DNA of 64,000 bases from Deltaproteobacteria bacterium (GTDB taxonomy: Bacteria; Myxococcota_A; Polyangia; Nannocystales; Nannocystaceae). Under the pieces are notes generated by a model. It worked only from the letters and a program-made list of their open reading frames with translations, was not told where the DNA came from and ran no database searches. The position numbers were made by a program, and so were the translations under genes. The stretch lies in contig JADJEE010000001.1 in assembly GCA_016709225.1 (NCBI GenBank), positions 3,038,001-3,102,000 on the forward strand, in the 5' to 3' direction. Positions 38,050 through 47,732 of this stretch are shown one piece after another (positions within the stretch are counted from its first letter, which is position 1; each line of letters opens with the position of its first letter).

Positions 38050-39294
38050 TCACGGCGAAAGCGGGGTCATCGGCGGCACGAAGAGCTTGCGGTCCGCGGC
38101 GCGCGGAGCCGGCCCGTCCTCGCCCGGGGGCGCCGAGGTACCCGTGGGGCGCTCCGGCCCCGCGGTCGCAGGCTCGCCCGCGAGGCGCGCGAGCGGCTTG
38201 CCGAGGTCGGCATCGTCGCCGTGCAGGGCCGCCTGCAGGTGGGAGAGCTTGGCCTCGGTCTGCGCCGTGAACTCGCTCTCGTAGCCCAGTCGACGCGCCG
38301 TCTCGAGGTTCTTCTCGAACACCCAGATCGCCTTGTCGACGATCGGTCGGATCTGCTTCTTGAGCTCGTCGTAGTAGATCTGCTTGTGGCGCGCGTCGAG
38401 CCACGCGGGCACGGGCGCGTACATCAGCGCGTCGTAGAACTCGCTGAAGAGCGTGCCGAGCTGGAAGCCCGCGGCCGAGACCCAGAACATGTGCTTGGCC
38501 TTGATGGTGGCGTTGTAGGCGTCCTGGGCCGCGACCAGCAGCTCGAGCTTCTGCTTGAAGCGCGCCGCCATGACCTTCTCGGGCAGCTCGATGGTCACCT
38601 CGCGGAAGCGACGGTGCAGGATCGCAGCGCGGTAGAACCTCGCCATGCCGACGAAGTAGTAGGTGCTGAAGCGCTCGCTGGCGTCGCGCTCGGCCTGCAC
38701 GAAGACCTCGTCGGCGTGGGTGAGCACGCGATCGGCATCGTCGAAGCGATCGAGGTTGAACAGCGCGTAGCCCTGCCGCGCGAGCGCCTCGATGCGCGTC
38801 GAGGGCAGCTGCCCCGGCGCCACCGCGACCGCCTCGAAGCTGCGCGCCGAGGCCTCCCAGCGCCCGAGCTCCGCCTCGCAAGCACCACGCCGGGCGTAGG
38901 CGATCGCGGCATCCTCGGCGCGGCCGTGGCGATCGAGGTACGCGTCCCAGGTGCGCACCGCGGCCGCACAGTCGCGCAGGTCCTCGTGGGCCTGGGCCAG
39001 CCCCAGCAGGGCGCGGCGTCGCTGCTCCTGCGTGGCCGCGGCCTCGCCCACCACGCGACCGAACAGCGCGACCGCCTCGGCGGCGCGCTCCTGCTGCAGT
39101 GCGTCCTCGGCCTCACGCAGCGCACCGGCGAGATCGCGGGGCGCATCGGTGGCGTCGACGGTCGCACCACCGCCGCGGTCGTCCGCGTCCGACGGCGTCG
39201 TGGTGGCACCACCGCGACGAGGCCCGCACGCGACCGACACCGCGAGCAGCAGCAGCGTCGTTGCGCGCGCGTGGGAGGGGACCATCGACGCCAT
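38050..39294 (-). CDS. TPR-repeat lipoprotein
   Basis: About 414 residues. The signal peptide ends in SVACG (lipobox). A Thr/Asp/Gly linker leads to TPR-like helices (LREAEDALQQERAAEAVALFG, RRALLGLAQAHEDLRDC, ARRGACEAELGRWEASARSF). The C-terminal half is helical without clear repeats and ends in a Pro-rich tail. It could act as a periplasmic assembly scaffold. It probably forms an operon with the HEAT lipoprotein gene upstream (80-nt gap). Starts at 39294 or 39285 are possible. It ends close to the tRNA operon promoter. Confidence 0.8.
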   Translation of the reverse strand: MASMVPSHARATTLLLLAVSVACGPRRGGATTTPSDADDRGGGATVDATDAPRDLAGALREAEDALQQERAAEAVALFGRVVGEAAATQEQRRRALLGLAQAHEDLRDCAAAVRTWDAYLDRHGRAEDAAIAYARRGACEAELGRWEASARSFEAVAVAPGQLPSTRIEALARQGYALFNLDRFDDADRVLTHADEVFVQAERDASERFSTYYFVGMARFYRAAILHRRFREVTIELPEKVMAARFKQKLELLVAAQDAYNATIKAKHMFWVSAAGFQLGTLFSEFYDALMYAPVPAWLDARHKQIYYDELKKQIRPIVDKAIWVFEKNLETARRLGYESEFTAQTEAKLSHLQAALHGDDADLGKPLARLAGEPATAGPERPTGTSAPPGEDGPAPRAADRKLFVPPMTPLSP

Positions 39295-39374
39295 CGCCTT
39301 CGCCTGACAACGCCGCGATGCCGGCGTTCCCGCGCCTCGCGGCCCCCGCGACGGGGGCGGCACCGGCCGCCGCG

Positions 39375-41165
39375 CTAGGGTGCCTTCGCGGCGGGGGCCG
39401 CCGGCGCCGCGCCCTCGTTGCCGAAGCGCGCGATGGTGTCGCGGGCCATCAGCACGGCGGGCTGGAACTTGACGTCGGTCGAGAGGTTCTCGGCCGCGAG
39501 CACGGCCTCGAGCGCGCTGGCGCACTCGGGACACGCGGTACCACCGTGCAGCATCTTCGAGGGCAGCCAGGCCATCGTCACGCGCGCGTCGGGGTTGCGG
39601 ACCTTGTAGGCCTTGGCGATCTCGGCGGCGACCTTGGGATCGTTGTCGGCCAGCTTGGCCAGCTCGAACGCCGCCTTCTCGCGTGCGAACCAGTTGGCGT
39701 TCGAGTCGCGCAGGGTCTCGAGGTAGCAGTCCTTGCCGGCCTTGCACTTCTTGGCCAGCGCGATGCCCTCGCTCCACTGCGCCATTTCCTTCTTCACCGC
39801 CGGATCGGTGGCGGCCGCGATGGCCTCCTCGACCTTGCCGATTTCCTCGGGGCTGGCGGCGAGCACGGCGAAGCGCGCGGCGTCCCATCGCGGCTTGAGC
39901 ACGAACTCCTTGGTCACTGCGTCCTTCGAGAACTCGGCCGACTTCATCGCGTTGATGAGGCAGTCGACCGCCGCGGGCCCGCCCACGCGCCCGAGCGCCT
40001 CGAGCATCGCGAACATGACGTCGGGCTCCTTGCTGGTCAGGGAGCACAGGCACAGCGCCTCGGCGGCGCGCGGGTCACCGATGAGACCGAGTGACTGCGC
40101 AACCACGGCCCGCAGCGAGGTGAGCGCGATGCCGAGACCGCCGTCGTCGGCCTCGGCGTCCTCCTCGCCCTCCTTCTTGTCCTTCTTGGCATCGGCCGGC
40201 GGCGCCTCGCAGTCCTTGCGGGGATAGGCGGCCAGCAGCGCGTCGAGGGCCTTGGGCGAGCCCATGGCGCCGAGGATGCTGGCGGCGGTCTGCGTGACCA
40301 CGAACTGGTTCAGCCCCTCGCCCTCGTTCTGCGCCATCGCCTGCGCGAGCAGCTTCTGCACCTCTTCGTGCTTGCCGTTCAGCATCTCGATGACGCGCGG
40401 GATCGCCGGGTCACCGATCGCCACCAACGCCTGCTTGGCGCGGACGGCCACGTTCTTGCTCGTGCCGGCATCGGGCACGCGGAACGCCACGGTGAGCAGC
40501 GCGTCGACGGCCTTCGGGTCACCGATCTGGCCCAGCGCGGTCGCGGCCGCACGGTGGACGTTGGTGGGCTGCTTGTCGCGGGGCTGTTGCATCGCATCGA
40601 TGAGCACGTCGACCGCCCGCTTGTCGCGGAGCGCACCGAGGGCCTCGGCCATCAGCATGCGAACCTTGCCGTTCTCCTCGTCGTTGCCGCCGTCGTTCTT
40701 GGGGTTTTGGATCAGCTTCTTGAACTCGTCGATGACGGTCTGGACGCTGTCGGCGGCCTTGGCCTTGCGGATGCCCTCGAGCGCGAGGATCGAGCGCTTG
40801 CGGGCCTCGACGCTGCCGTCGAGCGCGAGCGCCTTGTTCCAGATGACCGAGCCCTCCGGGCGACCGACGTCGCGCAGCATCACGAGGATCTTCTCGTGAT
40901 GCTCCGGCACCTCGTCCCAGACCTCGGCGAACACCGGGATCACCTTCTCGGCGAACTCCTGCAGGCGGTCCTTGTTGTCGGGCGAGGTCACGACCGTCTT
41001 GGTCAGCTCCTCGAGGCCCGAGAAGCCCGCGGCGCGCTTGCTGCTGTCGCGAATGCGCTCGATGTGCGTCTCGAACTTGTAGGGGTCGGGCTCCTTGCAC
41101 GCACCGGCCAACAGCGCGAGCGAGAGCAGGGACGCAGACAGCAGCTTTTGGACGCTCGACTTCAT
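39375..41165 (-). CDS. HEAT-repeat lipoprotein
   Basis: 596 residues. The lipobox LAGAC ends the signal peptide. At least six HEAT-like repeats follow (LMAEALGALRDKRAVDVLID, ATALGQIGDPKAVDALL, AKQALVAIGDPAIPRVIEML, ASILGAMGSPKALDALL, VAQSLGLIGDPRAAEALC, MLEALGRVGGPAAVDCLI). A charged insert (DAKKDKKEGEEDAEADD) interrupts them. A CPECASAL near the end could bind metal. GGAGG precedes the ATG. A periplasmic scaffold is inferred. Upstream are the bactofilins. Confidence 0.87.
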   Translation of the reverse strand: MKSSVQKLLSASLLSLALLAGACKEPDPYKFETHIERIRDSSKRAAGFSGLEELTKTVVTSPDNKDRLQEFAEKVIPVFAEVWDEVPEHHEKILVMLRDVGRPEGSVIWNKALALDGSVEARKRSILALEGIRKAKAADSVQTVIDEFKKLIQNPKNDGGNDEENGKVRMLMAEALGALRDKRAVDVLIDAMQQPRDKQPTNVHRAAATALGQIGDPKAVDALLTVAFRVPDAGTSKNVAVRAKQALVAIGDPAIPRVIEMLNGKHEEVQKLLAQAMAQNEGEGLNQFVVTQTAASILGAMGSPKALDALLAAYPRKDCEAPPADAKKDKKEGEEDAEADDGGLGIALTSLRAVVAQSLGLIGDPRAAEALCLCSLTSKEPDVMFAMLEALGRVGGPAAVDCLINAMKSAEFSKDAVTKEFVLKPRWDAARFAVLAASPEEIGKVEEAIAAATDPAVKKEMAQWSEGIALAKKCKAGKDCYLETLRDSNANWFAREKAAFELAKLADNDPKVAAEIAKAYKVRNPDARVTMAWLPSKMLHGGTACPECASALEAVLAAENLSTDVKFQPAVLMARDTIARFGNEGAAPAAPAAKAP

Positions 41166-41214
41166 GGGGACCTCCGGTCGTCGCCGGCATGACGCCGGCG
41201 GCGCTGTTGGGCGT

Positions 41215-41982
41215 TTAGCGACGGCTGACGCGTCGCTTGCCCGGCTTGGGGATGCGTGCGCGCGGCGAGAGCTTCTTCTTGGGCGCGTTCGCCGGGGTCT
41301 CGGCGCGGGCGGGGACGTCGGCACGGGTGGCTCGCACGCCGCGGAAGCGCGCCTCGGGCTCGGCCTCGGGCGGCGACGGGGGATCGGCCGGCAGCGCGTT
41401 GTGCCGCACGATCACCGTCGGCTCGTCGTCGACGGTGTCGCGCGCGGGCTCGGCCCGCTCGGTGCGCTTGGGTGGCGCGCGTCGCTCGGGTGCGCGATCG
41501 AGGGTCACGGCGCGCTCGGCTCGCTCGGGTGCCCGCGTCACCGCCGGCGTCGGTCGACGCGCGGTGGTCGTCACCGGGCGCGTGCGTGCGGCGGCGACCC
41601 GCGGCTTCTCGCGGGCCGGCGGCGGCTCGGCGCCCATGCGCACGTTGCCCTTGAACGCGGCGCCATCGGCTACGACCAGCCGCGGCGCGTTGATGTCACC
41701 GACCAGCTTGGCGCCGGCGTGCAGCGTGACGCAGTCGCGCGCGGTGACGTTGCCGATCACGACGCCGGAGATGACCACGTCGTGGGCGTCGACCTCGGCC
41801 GCCACGATGCCACCGGGCGCGACGTACAGCGTCTGCGTCAGCGAGATCGCGCCGTCGATGCGGCCCTGCACGTGGAGGTCCTCCTCGCCGCTGACGCGCC
41901 CGAGCACGCGGATGTCGGGCCCGATGACGGTGCCGTTGGTGCTGCCGCCCAGGGGTGTGCTCGCGTGGGTTGTGCGGGCCAT
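41215..41982 (-). CDS. Bactofilin with basic C-terminal extension
   Basis: 255 residues. Residues 15-130 form the bactofilin beta-helix (IRVLGRVSGEEDLHVQGRID, VVAADVDAH-like turns, GDINAPRLVVADGAAFKGNV). The remaining 120 residues are Arg/Pro/Ala-rich and disordered, ending in a basic cluster. M. xanthus BacP has a comparable basic tail that binds a partner. It polymerises without nucleotide to form cytoskeletal filaments. Last of three tandem bactofilins. Confidence 0.93.
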   Translation of the reverse strand: MARTTHASTPLGGSTNGTVIGPDIRVLGRVSGEEDLHVQGRIDGAISLTQTLYVAPGGIVAAEVDAHDVVISGVVIGNVTARDCVTLHAGAKLVGDINAPRLVVADGAAFKGNVRMGAEPPPAREKPRVAAARTRPVTTTARRPTPAVTRAPERAERAVTLDRAPERRAPPKRTERAEPARDTVDDEPTVIVRHNALPADPPSPPEAEPEARFRGVRATRADVPARAETPANAPKKKLSPRARIPKPGKRRVSRR

Positions 41983-41985
41983 GGG

Positions 41986-42300
41986 TCAGCCATCCATGTC
42001 GACGGAGCCCTTGAAGGACGCTCCATCGGCGATGAGAACGCGGGGCGCCCGGATGTCTCCGACCACGCGACAGTTGCTCTTGAGCTCCGCGCGCTCGGTG
42101 GCATGGATGTCACCGGTGACGGTCCCGTGGATCGTGATGGTGGAGGTCTCGACGTTGGCCTCGACCACGCCGCTCTCCTCCACGAAGATGTTCTCGCGCA
42201 GGCTGACGCGGCCCTTGACGGTCCCCTGCACGACGAGGTCCTCGTCGCCGGTGATCTCGCCGTCGATGACGATGGTGCTGCCTATGACGGTGTTGGCCAT
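41986..42300 (-). CDS. Bactofilin
   Basis: 104 residues, essentially only the bactofilin core: STIVIDGEITGDEDLVVQGT, NIFVEESGVVEANVETST, GDIHATERAEL and DIRAPRVLIADGASFKGSVD. The gap to the next bactofilin is 3 nt, so both are translated from one mRNA. Filament-forming cytoskeletal protein, possibly copolymerising with its neighbours. Confidence 0.95.
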   Translation of the reverse strand: MANTVIGSTIVIDGEITGDEDLVVQGTVKGRVSLRENIFVEESGVVEANVETSTITIHGTVTGDIHATERAELKSNCRVVGDIRAPRVLIADGASFKGSVDMDG

Positions 42301-42393
42301 GATGCTTGCTGCTTTGCGAAGGGGCGCGCGTGCGAGCCGAGGGAACGGCGCGGGCGAAATCGGGGTCGGAAGCGGGAATTCGGGCGGCGCGGG

Positions 42394-42759
42394 CTAGCGG
42401 CCGCGGCCCAGGCCGTCGGGGAGCTGGACGTCCATCTCCACGGCGCCGTCGAAGCGCGCGCCGTCGTGGATCATGACGCGGGGGGCACGGACGTTGCCCA
42501 CGACCTGGGCGCCGCGCTCGATGGTGATGGAGCGGCTGGCCACGATGTCTCCGCGGACCTCACCGTGGACCTCGACGCTCGAGACGTCGAGGTCGGCCTC
42601 GACGATGCCGCCGGGCGCGACCACCAGGTGGCCGACCAGGGCGACGCTGCCCTCGAGTCGACCCTCGACGACGAGATCTTCCTCACCGGAGAGGGCACCG
42701 CGCACGGTGATCTGCGGGCCGAGGACGCAGGTGGTGGTTCGTGGGGCGGCGGCGGCCAT
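42394..42759 (-). CDS. Bactofilin
   Basis: 121 residues. The core repeats GALSGEEDLVVEGRLEGSVA, APGGIVEADLDVSSVEVHGE and VRAPRVMIHDGARFDGAVEM are typical. The ATG at 42759 begins the short N-terminal tail; upstream sequence in the open frame is not bactofilin-like. First of three tandem genes, it resembles the bacNOP locus of M. xanthus in gene number, but no parB/padC partner is next to it. Confidence 0.93.
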   Translation of the reverse strand: MAAAAPRTTTCVLGPQITVRGALSGEEDLVVEGRLEGSVALVGHLVVAPGGIVEADLDVSSVEVHGEVRGDIVASRSITIERGAQVVGNVRAPRVMIHDGARFDGAVEMDVQLPDGLGRGR

Positions 42760-42987
42760 CGGCGCTTCGTGCTCTCGTCCTTCCGGTGGAAACCGGCGGG
42801 CGCAGGCTAACAACGCCGCATCGGGGCGGTCAAGCGCGCCCGGGCCCGGTGCCGCGACGCACCCATGCGGGGTTTCGGGCATGCTCGGGCGCGCTGGGGC
42901 GGACCTCGCGTGGGCCCGCGCGAACGGCCACGCAGTCGGGGTAACAACGCCGTGCGCACGGGCGATCGAGCGAGACGCGAGGTCGCC

Positions 42988-44430
42988 ATGCTCGTCGCAG
43001 ACCCCCACCCCACGCCGGTCCTCCCGCCAACTTTCATGCGACCCCGACACGCCGACGACGAGCCGATCTCACGCACCGACTTGCTCGACGTCTTCGTCGC
43101 GGCCGAGCGGCCAGACCCGAGCACCCATCTGGTCGGCACCGAGCTGGAGAAGTTCGGCGTGCGCGTGCCCGCCGATGGCGGGCCGCTGTTGCCGATCGAC
43201 TACGGTGACATCGCAAACGTGCTCGCCGCGCTGTGCGAGCGCCACGGCTGGGAGATCGGGCCCGACCACGGCATCGACGGCGAGGTCGTCGAGCTGCGTC
43301 GCGATGGTGCCTCGATCACGCTCGAGCCCGGCGGTCAGCTCGAGCTGAGCGGCAAGCCGCTGCAGACCATCCACCAGACCTGCGGCGAGTTCACCCAGCA
43401 CTACCGCGAGCTGCACGACGTCTCGCTGCCATTGTCACTGTCGTGGTTCGCGGCGGGCTTCCACCCCTTCGCGACCCGCGACGAGCTCAACTGGATGCCC
43501 AAGGGCCGCTATCGCGTGATGCGGGAGTTCTTGCCGACCCGCGGTGCGCGTGGGCTCGACATGATGCTGCGCACCTGCACCGTGCAAGCGAACTTCGACT
43601 TCGCGTCGGAGCAGCAGTGCGGCAGCCGCATGCGGGTCGCCAACGCGATCGCGCCGGTGGTGGCCGCGATGTTCGCCAACTCGCCGCACGTCGAGGGCCG
43701 CGACACCGGACTGCGAACCGCCCGCAGCACGGTGTGGACCGACGTCGACAACGATCGCTGCGGCACCCCCGACTTCGTGTTCGACGGCCAGCCCTTCTCG
43801 TACGAGCGCTACGTCGACTGGGCGATCGACGTGCCGATGTTCTTCGTCAAGCGCGATGATCGCTACCATCCGCACCACGTGCCGTTCTCGCAGTTCATGC
43901 GCGAGGGCTTCACCGACGCGCAGGGCCGCCATCACACCGCGACGTGGGCCGATTGGATCACGCACATGTCGACGGTGTTCCCCGAGGTGCGGCTCAAGCC
44001 GTTCATCGAGTTCCGCTCGGCCGATGCGGTATCGTCGAAGTACGTGTGCGCCCTGCCGGCGCTGCTCAAGGGCATCCTCTATAGCGACGACGCCTGCGAG
44101 GAGCTGTGGCAGCGACTCGGGGGCCTGGACGCCGGCGCCCGCGCGCAGCTGTGGTTCGAGGCCCGGCACGCGGGTCTGTCGTCGGCGCTGCTCCAGCCAC
44201 ACGCGCAGCGGATGCTCCAGCTGGCCCGCGAGGGCCTCGAACGCGCGGACGTGCGCGACGATCGCGGCCGCACCGAGGCGCGCTTCCTCGACCGCCTCGA
44301 GCCGCTGGTGCGTGGCGGACAGAGCCCGGCCGATCTCGTGCTCGAGGAGGTCGGCGGCCACGCCGGCCGCACGCCCGAGGGCCAGCGCGCGCTGGTGCGG
44401 GCGCACTACTTCGCCGGCGTCGAGCCATAG
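42988..44430 (+). CDS. gshA: Glutamate-cysteine ligase family protein
   Basis: 480 residues of the plant/alpha-proteobacterial GCS2 type. HLVGTELEKFGV holds the metal/ATP-binding Glu residues, followed by EVVELRRDGASITLEPGGQL, QTIHQTCGEFTQHY, RTCTVQANFDF and PEVRLKPFIEFRSAD. It makes gamma-glutamylcysteine, the first step of glutathione (or related thiol) synthesis. GAGG lies 6 nt before the ATG at 42988. No gshB is adjacent. An EgtA-like role is possible but the length and motifs fit GshA better. Confidence 0.87.
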   Translation: MLVADPHPTPVLPPTFMRPRHADDEPISRTDLLDVFVAAERPDPSTHLVGTELEKFGVRVPADGGPLLPIDYGDIANVLAALCERHGWEIGPDHGIDGEVVELRRDGASITLEPGGQLELSGKPLQTIHQTCGEFTQHYRELHDVSLPLSLSWFAAGFHPFATRDELNWMPKGRYRVMREFLPTRGARGLDMMLRTCTVQANFDFASEQQCGSRMRVANAIAPVVAAMFANSPHVEGRDTGLRTARSTVWTDVDNDRCGTPDFVFDGQPFSYERYVDWAIDVPMFFVKRDDRYHPHHVPFSQFMREGFTDAQGRHHTATWADWITHMSTVFPEVRLKPFIEFRSADAVSSKYVCALPALLKGILYSDDACEELWQRLGGLDAGARAQLWFEARHAGLSSALLQPHAQRMLQLAREGLERADVRDDRGRTEARFLDRLEPLVRGGQSPADLVLEEVGGHAGRTPEGQRALVRAHYFAGVEP

Positions 44431-44469
44431 TTCGCAGCCCAAAAAGCAGCGCGCCGCGGCAGCTCGCGC

Positions 44470-44475
44470 TACGAT
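44470..44475 (+). promoter_or_regulatory. Putative -10 element (TACGAT) of the SGNH hydrolase gene
   Basis: TACGAT ends 8 nt before the ATG at 44484, with no Shine-Dalgarno sequence between. Same layout as the other leaderless candidates. Confidence 0.4.
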
Positions 44476-44483
44476 CGCCAGCG

Positions 44484-45893
44484 ATGCTGCCCCGCAGCCT
44501 CGCCCGGTCGAAGGGTGCGCTCGGCTTCGCGCTGACGCTGTGCTCGTGTGGCGCGAAGCCCTGGGCCGAGCCCGCGCCGGCCGGACCCGCGACCGCGGTG
44601 CCGCAGGCCGCCGGCGAGACCGCGCCGCCGGTGGTGACACCGCCGCCGCCCGAGCCGACCGCGATCGAGAACGACGCCAGCCGAGCAGCGCACCTCCACG
44701 TGCAGACGCGCGCGGCCGGCAGTGCCCTGCCCGCGCGCGACGACGTGCCCTACCAGCCGATCGAGCGCGCGAAGGCGGCGCTGCAGCACTTCCACACCGC
44801 GCTGCGCGAGCTCGAAGGCGGCAGGGACGCCGACGGCAAGGTCCGCGTGCTGGTGTACGGCTCGTCGTCGGTCGCCGTCGATCGCTACACCGGCTATCTG
44901 CGCGGCTACCTGCAGCAGCGCTTCGGTGACGGCGGCATCGGCTTCGTCGCCGCGGCGCCGTTGTGGCGATGGCATCGCCACAACGAAGTCGCGCTCACCA
45001 GCACCAAGGGCTGGAGCACCGAGCACGCGCAGAAGAAGACCACGCACCTGGGCGGTCACCTCGGCCTGCTCGGCGCCGCCACCTACGCCAAGCGCAAGCG
45101 CTCGTCGACGATCATCCGCGGTGGCACGCCGGAGTCGTTCACCGACTACGCCGACAGCGATCGCGTGACGCTGCATTACCTCGAGCAGCCCAAGGGCGGC
45201 CGCTTCACGGTCGAGCTCGGCGATCGCAAGCTCCGCACCGTGCCGACCCGCGGCAACGCGGTGGTCGCCAAGCAGCTCGAGGTCCCGAAGCGCGATGGTC
45301 CGCTGCCGCCGCTGCACGTGGTGCTGCAGGGCGATGGCGAGGTCGCGCTGCTGGGCGCGAGCTTCGAGCGCGACGAGCCCGGCGTGGTGGTCGACGCGCT
45401 CGGCATCGGCGGCACGCGGGCCGCCAACATGCTCGCGTGGGACGAGCCCGAGTGGGCCACGGCCGTCGCCGCGCGTACGGCCGACCTGTGGGTGCTCGCC
45501 TACGGCGCCAACGAGTGCATCGACGAGGACGAGGACATCGAGGTCTACCGCAACAACCTCCAGCGCGTGCTGCTGCGCCTGCACACCGCGGCACCCGACG
45601 CCAGCTGCGTGCTGGTGGGCCCGGTCGACTTCCCGGTGCAGGATCCCGAGACCCAGCTGTGGGGGCCACGCGCCCGGCTCTCGCAGATCATCGAGATCCA
45701 GCGCGAGCTCGCCGGCACCCAGGGCTGCGGGTTCTTCGACACCCGCGCGTGGATGGGCGGCGAGGGTTCGATGGACCGCTGGGTGGTCGCCGAGCTCGCC
45801 AAGGCCGATCACCTGCACTTCACCAAGCTCGGCTACCTGCACCTCGGGCGCGTGCTCGCGGATGCACTGATGTACGATCTCGACGCCGGCTGA
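44484..45893 (+). CDS. SGNH/GDSL-type hydrolase lipoprotein
   Basis: 469 residues. The signal peptide ends in LTLCSCG, then a Pro/Ala linker. Block I of the SGNH fold is VYGSSSVAVDRYTGYL with the nucleophile Ser; block III is AYGANECID (Asn); block V is DHLHFTKLGYLHLG (Asp-His). All catalytic residues are present. A beta-rich insert (about 170-320) sits between. Relatives act as esterases or peptidoglycan/polysaccharide O-acetyl-esterases outside the cell. The next gene (S41 peptidase) starts 57 nt downstream. Confidence 0.85.
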   Translation: MLPRSLARSKGALGFALTLCSCGAKPWAEPAPAGPATAVPQAAGETAPPVVTPPPPEPTAIENDASRAAHLHVQTRAAGSALPARDDVPYQPIERAKAALQHFHTALRELEGGRDADGKVRVLVYGSSSVAVDRYTGYLRGYLQQRFGDGGIGFVAAAPLWRWHRHNEVALTSTKGWSTEHAQKKTTHLGGHLGLLGAATYAKRKRSSTIIRGGTPESFTDYADSDRVTLHYLEQPKGGRFTVELGDRKLRTVPTRGNAVVAKQLEVPKRDGPLPPLHVVLQGDGEVALLGASFERDEPGVVVDALGIGGTRAANMLAWDEPEWATAVAARTADLWVLAYGANECIDEDEDIEVYRNNLQRVLLRLHTAAPDASCVLVGPVDFPVQDPETQLWGPRARLSQIIEIQRELAGTQGCGFFDTRAWMGGEGSMDRWVVAELAKADHLHFTKLGYLHLGRVLADALMYDLDAG

Positions 45894-45949
45894 CGCCACC
45901 CGTCGTGCGACGTGGCACGCGGTGCCGCAGCCGTGGTACTGCAGCTTCG

Positions 45950-47725
45950 ATGCCGTCACGCCTGCTGCCCACGCTGTCGGCCGTGCTCGCCCTCGCCTGC
46001 ACACCGGCCGTGCACGGCCCCACCGCCGCGCCCCCGACGGTCGCGGTTGCGACCCCCGAGAGCCCGCCACCCGGCGCTGCGATCACGCCGCCTGCGGCCC
46101 TCGACGCCCGCGTGTCGGGCGAGCTGCTGCACGCCGACCTGCGGCGGCTCGAGCAGCTGCTGGTCGACAGCCACCCCGATGCCTTCAGCGGTGGCGGTGG
46201 CCGGGTCGCGTTCGCCCGCCGCTTCGCCGATGTCGCGGCGGCCATCGGCGACGACGGCATGAGCGTGGCCGAGTTCCTCGCGCGCGTGCAGCCACTGGTC
46301 GCGGCGGTCCGCGACGGCCACACCACGATCGGCTCGCCGCTGGCGGGCGACGGCGGCCGCCGTGCACAGCTCGAGCTGTCGATCGCCGGCGGTGAGATCT
46401 ACGTGGCGGGGGTCACCGCGCCCGCCGATCGCCACTGGCTCGGCGCGCGCGTGAGCGGCGTGGCCGGGGTGGGCATCGCCGAGCTCGCCGCGCGCATGCA
46501 GACCCTGCGCGGCTACGACAACGCGTACACCAACCTCGTGCACCTGCGCGACGCGTTGGTGCGACCCGATGGCCTCGCGGCACTGCTGCGCTCGGAGGCC
46601 CCGCCGACCACGCTGGCGCTGGAGCTGTCGCCCGCCCACGGGGCGGCCGCGTCGTGGAAGGTGCCGTTCGCGAACGCAACACCGGCGATGCTGCGACCGC
46701 CGACCCACTACGAGGCGCCTTCGCTCGACGACGCCGGCATGGGTTGGGGCTTCGTCGACGGTTCGAAGTCCATCGCGGTGCTGCGCATCGCGTCGATGAT
46801 GCGCTACCGCGAGGCCTTCGAGGTCTGGCGCGCGACCGGCTTCACCGCCAACCTCGGCGACCACCTCACCGCGGTCGCGAAGGCTGCCGCCCCCTACGAC
46901 CGGCCGCGCAACGTCGACGAGGCCATCGCGTTGGTGCCCTCGGCGACCGCGACGATGACCGCGTTGATGTCCGAGATGGCCGAGCACCACACGCAGGTGC
47001 TCATCGTCGATCTGCGCGGCAACACCGGCGGGAACTCGGCGATGAACGCCATCGTCGGCTACTTCCTGATGCCGGTGAACGAGCTCGTCAGCCTCGACGA
47101 GGGCTACCAGATCCCGCGCTACTCGCAGCTGTGGCTCGACAACCACGACGCCACCCTCGACCAGCTGCGCGCGCGGATCCCCGGCATCGAGCTCGGCGAT
47201 TTCGACTTCTCGGAGGAACGGCGCTGGCGCGCGCACCATCGCGCGGCCGACCACGACACGCCGCCCGTCGACGACGTGCAAGCCCGCATCGATGCGTTCG
47301 TCGCCCAGGCCGACGCGATCCCGACCTTCGCCGCCGAGCTACGGGAGCGGCGATGGAGCGCGGGCTTCACCGGCCCGGTGGTGGTGGTCGGCGACGCCGA
47401 CACCTACAGCGCGGGCTTCGACCTGCTGGCGATGCTGGTGCGGCGCGGCGCCACCTTCGTGGGCACGCCGTCGTCACAGGCGGGCAACTGCTTCATCGAC
47501 GCGCTCGGCTACGAGCTCCCCTACAGCGGGCTGCGCGGCTCGATCTCCTACAAGCGCAGCCTCATGTTCCCCGACGATCCCGCGCGCGGCGAGCTGCTGC
47601 GCCCCGACGTCGAACTCACGTGGCGCGAGCTGGCGGCGCACCACTTCGACCCCGAGGCCGCGATGCAGCTGGCGATCGCCGCCGCCCGCACACGCGCCCG
47701 GCACGGACGCGCGCGGCGACCGTGA
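45950..47725 (+). CDS. S41-family peptidase lipoprotein
   Basis: 591 residues. The lipobox is LALACT. An N-terminal helical domain (DLRRLEQLLVDSHPDAFSGG, FLARVQPLVAAVRDGHTTIG) is followed by a PDZ-like part. The S41 core has VLIVDLRGNTGGNSAMNAIV, the nucleophile region VVGDADTYSAGFDLLAML and VGTPSSQAGNCF. It belongs to a different subgroup from the S41 peptidase at 24232. It is likely to act on periplasmic or cell-surface proteins or peptides. It ends 7 nt from a convergent ATPase gene. Confidence 0.86.
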   Translation: MPSRLLPTLSAVLALACTPAVHGPTAAPPTVAVATPESPPPGAAITPPAALDARVSGELLHADLRRLEQLLVDSHPDAFSGGGGRVAFARRFADVAAAIGDDGMSVAEFLARVQPLVAAVRDGHTTIGSPLAGDGGRRAQLELSIAGGEIYVAGVTAPADRHWLGARVSGVAGVGIAELAARMQTLRGYDNAYTNLVHLRDALVRPDGLAALLRSEAPPTTLALELSPAHGAAASWKVPFANATPAMLRPPTHYEAPSLDDAGMGWGFVDGSKSIAVLRIASMMRYREAFEVWRATGFTANLGDHLTAVAKAAAPYDRPRNVDEAIALVPSATATMTALMSEMAEHHTQVLIVDLRGNTGGNSAMNAIVGYFLMPVNELVSLDEGYQIPRYSQLWLDNHDATLDQLRARIPGIELGDFDFSEERRWRAHHRAADHDTPPVDDVQARIDAFVAQADAIPTFAAELRERRWSAGFTGPVVVVGDADTYSAGFDLLAMLVRRGATFVGTPSSQAGNCFIDALGYELPYSGLRGSISYKRSLMFPDDPARGELLRPDVELTWRELAAHHFDPEAAMQLAIAAARTRARHGRARRP

Positions 47726-47732
47726 GTCCGAC

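Noticed and set aside
44469..46070. Minus-strand 533-codon frame opposite the SGNH hydrolase
   Set aside because: No domain; the plus strand has a full SGNH active site and signal peptide.
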